Positions 62,114 to 64,000 of a stretch of DNA of 64,000 nt are shown here, piece after piece. Position 1 is the first letter of the stretch. Each line of letters begins with the position of its first letter. Source of the stretch: Lepidostoma basale (taxonomy: Eukaryota > Arthropoda > Insecta > Trichoptera > Lepidostomatidae); assembly GCA_022606425.2 (NCBI GenBank), contig JAHDVF020001510.1, positions 979,001-1,043,000 of the forward strand, given 5' to 3'. The position numbers were made by a program, and so were the translations under genes. Below the pieces are notes generated by a model, which saw only the letters and a program-made list of their open reading frames with translations, did no database searches and had not been told where the DNA came from.

Positions 62114-62206
62114 TGTGTCGTATATATATATTTTTTAAATCACTTTTTTCACTATATGTCACCCTACACTCGTTCACTGCTCACAAAAAACAATGCCTTT
62201 ATTAAC
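62114..62206 (-). promoter_or_regulatory. Possible core promoter and 5'UTR of the Kazal gene
   Basis: Upstream of the start codon on the minus strand, an AT-rich box (TTAATAAAG, 62206-62198) lies about 25-30 nt before an initiator-like GAGCAGTGAAC near 62182-62172. A leader with a TATATATATA run follows directly before the ATG. This is a motif reading only. Confidence 0.3.
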
Positions 62207-62269
62207 TTCAATGCACTATTTTTAAACACAATCTATAACAAAAGAAAACAAATATTATTAGATTAACAT

Positions 62270-62520
62270 AAAAAACAGACACACCAAACATCTCCTAAGA
62301 TTAGCAGAAATGAAAACATTGCGACCTATCGTGGGGAGAACCCTTAGAGATAGATACCTAACGAAGAAATTTGCATAGTGAAATGGAGTAAGCAGAAAAG
62401 ACGATTCAGGGAGGACCACATCGAGAGGATGGATCCAGCAAGGATTCCAATGATCGTGATTCACGAGACTCCCAAGTCTTCATTCATTCAGAGATCACCA
62501 AATAGATGCAATGAAGGCTG
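62270..62520 (+). pseudogene. LINE-H fragment
   Basis: AACATCTCCTAAGATTAGCA, GTGGGGAGAACCCTTAGAGA, GAGAGGATGGATCCAGCAAG and CATCACAAGAAGAAAG. It is upstream of the Kazal promoter region. Confidence 0.6.
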
Positions 62521-62544
62521 GTCGTCTTCATCACAAGAAGAAAG

Positions 62545-62640
62545 TTGATATATCGGCAACGTAAGGAGTCGGAGAAATCGACGTGCATGCATAACACAAT
62601 TATTGAATGTAGAATAATCGAGAGAAGTTGCAAACGGATG
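62545..62640 (+). pseudogene. LINE-A short fragment
   Basis: AACGTAAGGAGTCGGAGAAA to ATCGAGAGAAGT. Confidence 0.45.
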
Positions 62641-62874
62641 CACTGATGGATGATTAACCGAAAAGGAGACGCCAACCAAACGCACCAAAATAAGTAATAT
62701 ATTAAAAAATAAGTCCTACCCCATAACTATAGCACACATACACTCAGATCTCTTAGACATCCCACCATCCATACATAGGACATACTCAAATTCCATCAAT
62801 GACAATTCCAACAAGTGAAGGAACAATAGCCTTCGGGCTGATTCTCCATCAACCCCAGACCAATGAGATGAAAG

Positions 62875-62935
62875 TGTCACCAGTATTTCAATGCCAGCGA
62901 GGCTGGCGAAGCCGGTCGCTGTCGAAAAAAGACAA
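62875..62935 (+). ncRNA. Hammerhead-like remnant, type P4
   Basis: ATGCCAGCGAGGCTGGC hairpin, GAAG, CCGGTC, GCTGTCG. The 5' core is lost. Confidence 0.45.
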
Positions 62936-62954
62936 AAGTGGAACTTCTCGTAGT

Positions 62955-63225
62955 TAAAAAAAACTTCATAAATGGCGTTAGTGTGTAGATTGAAAAAACT
63001 ACCATGCAAAGGGTGGTGTTGCAGATTAACATATATATAACTTCCAAAAATATGTCAGACATGGTGGTCACAAGCAAAAAAAAGGTGGAATGGGGTTTTA
63101 TATTACATAAAGCGTGCGCTTAACCCAACCAATGACAGGTCATATGTCCTGTAAACACCTCGATCAACCATATTCTGTTTCCAATTTGCATCTTCGTCTC
63201 TATTGAGATACAATTAATTCTTGAA
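62955..63225 (-). repeat. Repeat Q copy
   Basis: AATGGCGTTAGTGTGTAGAT to CGTCTCTATTGAGATACAAT. Confidence 0.7.
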
Positions 63226-63540
63226 AAAAAAACATCTTTATATTTCATTATTATTTCTTTTGTTTTGTTTTTTTAGCCCATGTATGAAAGTACCTGCTCG
63301 TAAGATAACCATAGACCACAATGTGAAATTGACCTTCGGTTGACCCTGCAATAACCCGGTTAAGGTAGCATGCTTTATGGATCGTGAGAGTGAAGACGAC
63401 CTTAAACTCGCGTCTCGGGTCGCCAGAGATCGCGTTAACGAGACGGTAGACTCTGCAATCGGAAGACCCCATTCAATCACACCATAGAATTGTAATGTTT
63501 TATTGAACTAACTTAATAATCACGTTGTTTAGTTAGTACA
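63226..63540. other. Unassigned GC-richer block
   Basis: Overlapping open frames on the minus strand (63480-63238) are of unknown nature. Words such as CGCGTCTCGGGTCGCCAGAG stand out. No partner in the window. Confidence 0.3.
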
Positions 63541-63544
63541 ATAG

Positions 63545-63640
63545 ATTAATACGAATGAAAACGTCAGTTTTCTAGAAGTTTTATTATATTTAATGGGAAT
63601 GGCATGTCTCGCCCTTCTAAGGCATTTTCAAATGTGACGA
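63545..63640 (-). repeat. HHR type P5 strand
   Basis: ACGTCAGTTTTCTAGAAGTT, TGGGAATGGCATGTCTCGCC and CTTCTAAGGCATTTTCAAAT. Confidence 0.5.
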
Positions 63641-64000
63641 AACTTCAACTCTTTGCAGTTTATATACGCTAGTAAATGGAGCAGAATATGATAATTTACG
63701 AAAATTGTTGTGATTTTATTTGTTTTGGGTAGATCCAGAAATATTGGAAAGTGTTTCTTTGACCTCGTTAAGAAATTGTATGACAACGATGGGGGATACT
63801 AAATGATATTATATAAATCAAAAATAAGTTATTTGAGGTAGGACGAAATAAAATGTTTCTAATTATCAATAGAGTTTTACTTGAATTACGAAGTGTTTAC
63901 CAACAAATAATGAAATTCTTTGGCGGTAAATGGCATGACAGCAAAAGAGTTAGACCCATAGTAATTTTTGAGAATTTGTAGATTAAATCATGAATATAAC
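63641..64000. other. No recognisable feature
   Basis: AT-rich sequence to the window edge. Confidence 0.25.

Larger units (their letters stand above)
59735..61056 (-). mobile_element. Intact mariner transposon 2, 1322 bp
   Basis: 31-bp terminal inverted repeats (59735-59765 and 61026-61056, outer end CGAGGTCTGTTCAAAAAGTA) match perfectly. The target duplication TA lies at 59733-59734 and 61057-61058. The transposase is unbroken. Confidence 0.95.
59520..61340 (+). pseudogene. LINE-C-like 3' end split by mariner 2
   Basis: Left part: [47 protein letters not shown]. Right part from 61059: [20 protein letters not shown]. Removing the mariner and one TA restores one frame across the join. A 3'UTR follows to about 61340. 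Confidence 0.72.

Noticed and set aside
59723..60346. 207-codon plus frame
   Set aside because: Antisense of the intact mariner transposase.
61586..61660. tRNA gene with GGTTCGAGCC B box
   Set aside because: No acceptor-stem pairing and a second copy with the same 3' body at 2779-2937 indicate a SINE.
20000..62000. Further Kazal exons inside intron 1
   Set aside because: I looked for the CGSDG...Y...C pattern on the minus strand and saw none; exons 1 and 2 already join in frame.
1..64000. CRISPR array, prophage or bacterial operon
   Set aside because: No regularly spaced direct repeats with unique spacers and no prokaryotic gene order; spliced gene and eukaryotic retroelements instead.

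Overview
The window looks like AT-rich insect nuclear DNA (order not determined). It has a spliced host gene with GT/AG introns, two mariner transposons, many short LINE 3' ends, tRNA-derived SINEs and Penelope-like retroelement debris. Nothing bacterial, viral or CRISPR-like is visible. One host gene is supported: a secreted multi-domain Kazal-type serine protease inhibitor on the minus strand. Seven coding exons (62113-62056, 19705-19574, 16225-16078, 12759-12598, 5701-5558, 4633-4463, 3114-2953) join in one open frame of about 325 residues. They encode a signal peptide and six Kazal units, and the gene runs off the left edge because the last Kazal unit lacks its sixth cysteine. Intron 1 is about 42 kb and accounts for most of the window.

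Nearly everything else is transposable-element sequence in the introns. Working names used below: LINE-A (RTE-like, 3' end followed by (GTTA)n, about 30 pieces); RTE-B (ends in (GAAGAA)n); LINE-C and C2 (jockey/R1-like C-termini, LINE-C with a (GATTT)n tail); LINE-D, E, F, G, H (other LINE C-terminal remnants ending in a GHxxR...GRP-type motif); SINE-T1 and T2 (same tRNA-like head, different bodies); SINE-S (a second tRNA-like head); repeat Q (about 300 bp, unclassified); and HHR types P1-P7.

The most striking content is a dense set of hammerhead-ribozyme-like (HHR) motifs. At least 15 loci carry all or most of the order stem I / CUGANGA / stem II / GAAA / very short self-complementary stem III / cleavage triplet / stem I, in several sequence-distinct types. 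Many lie as head-to-head inverted pairs. Two GIY-YIG endonuclease fragments (28832-29097 minus, 54328-54450 plus) lie near type P2 hammerheads and tie at least that type to Penelope-like elements. Most copies are decayed; a few keep an intact core (57800-57843, 44772-44814, 24716-24763, 28345-28390).

Layout: 1-3 kb LINE-A and HHR debris; 3-20 kb six Kazal exons with LINE and SINE debris between them; 20-62 kb intron 1, holding an intact mariner at 31169-32453, nested LINE-A at 37.6-39.1 kb, P1 hammerhead pairs at 44.7, 52-53, 56 and 57.8 kb, and a second intact mariner at 59735-61056 inside a LINE-C-like copy; 62.1 kb exon 1 and a possible promoter; 62.2-64 kb upstream repeats.
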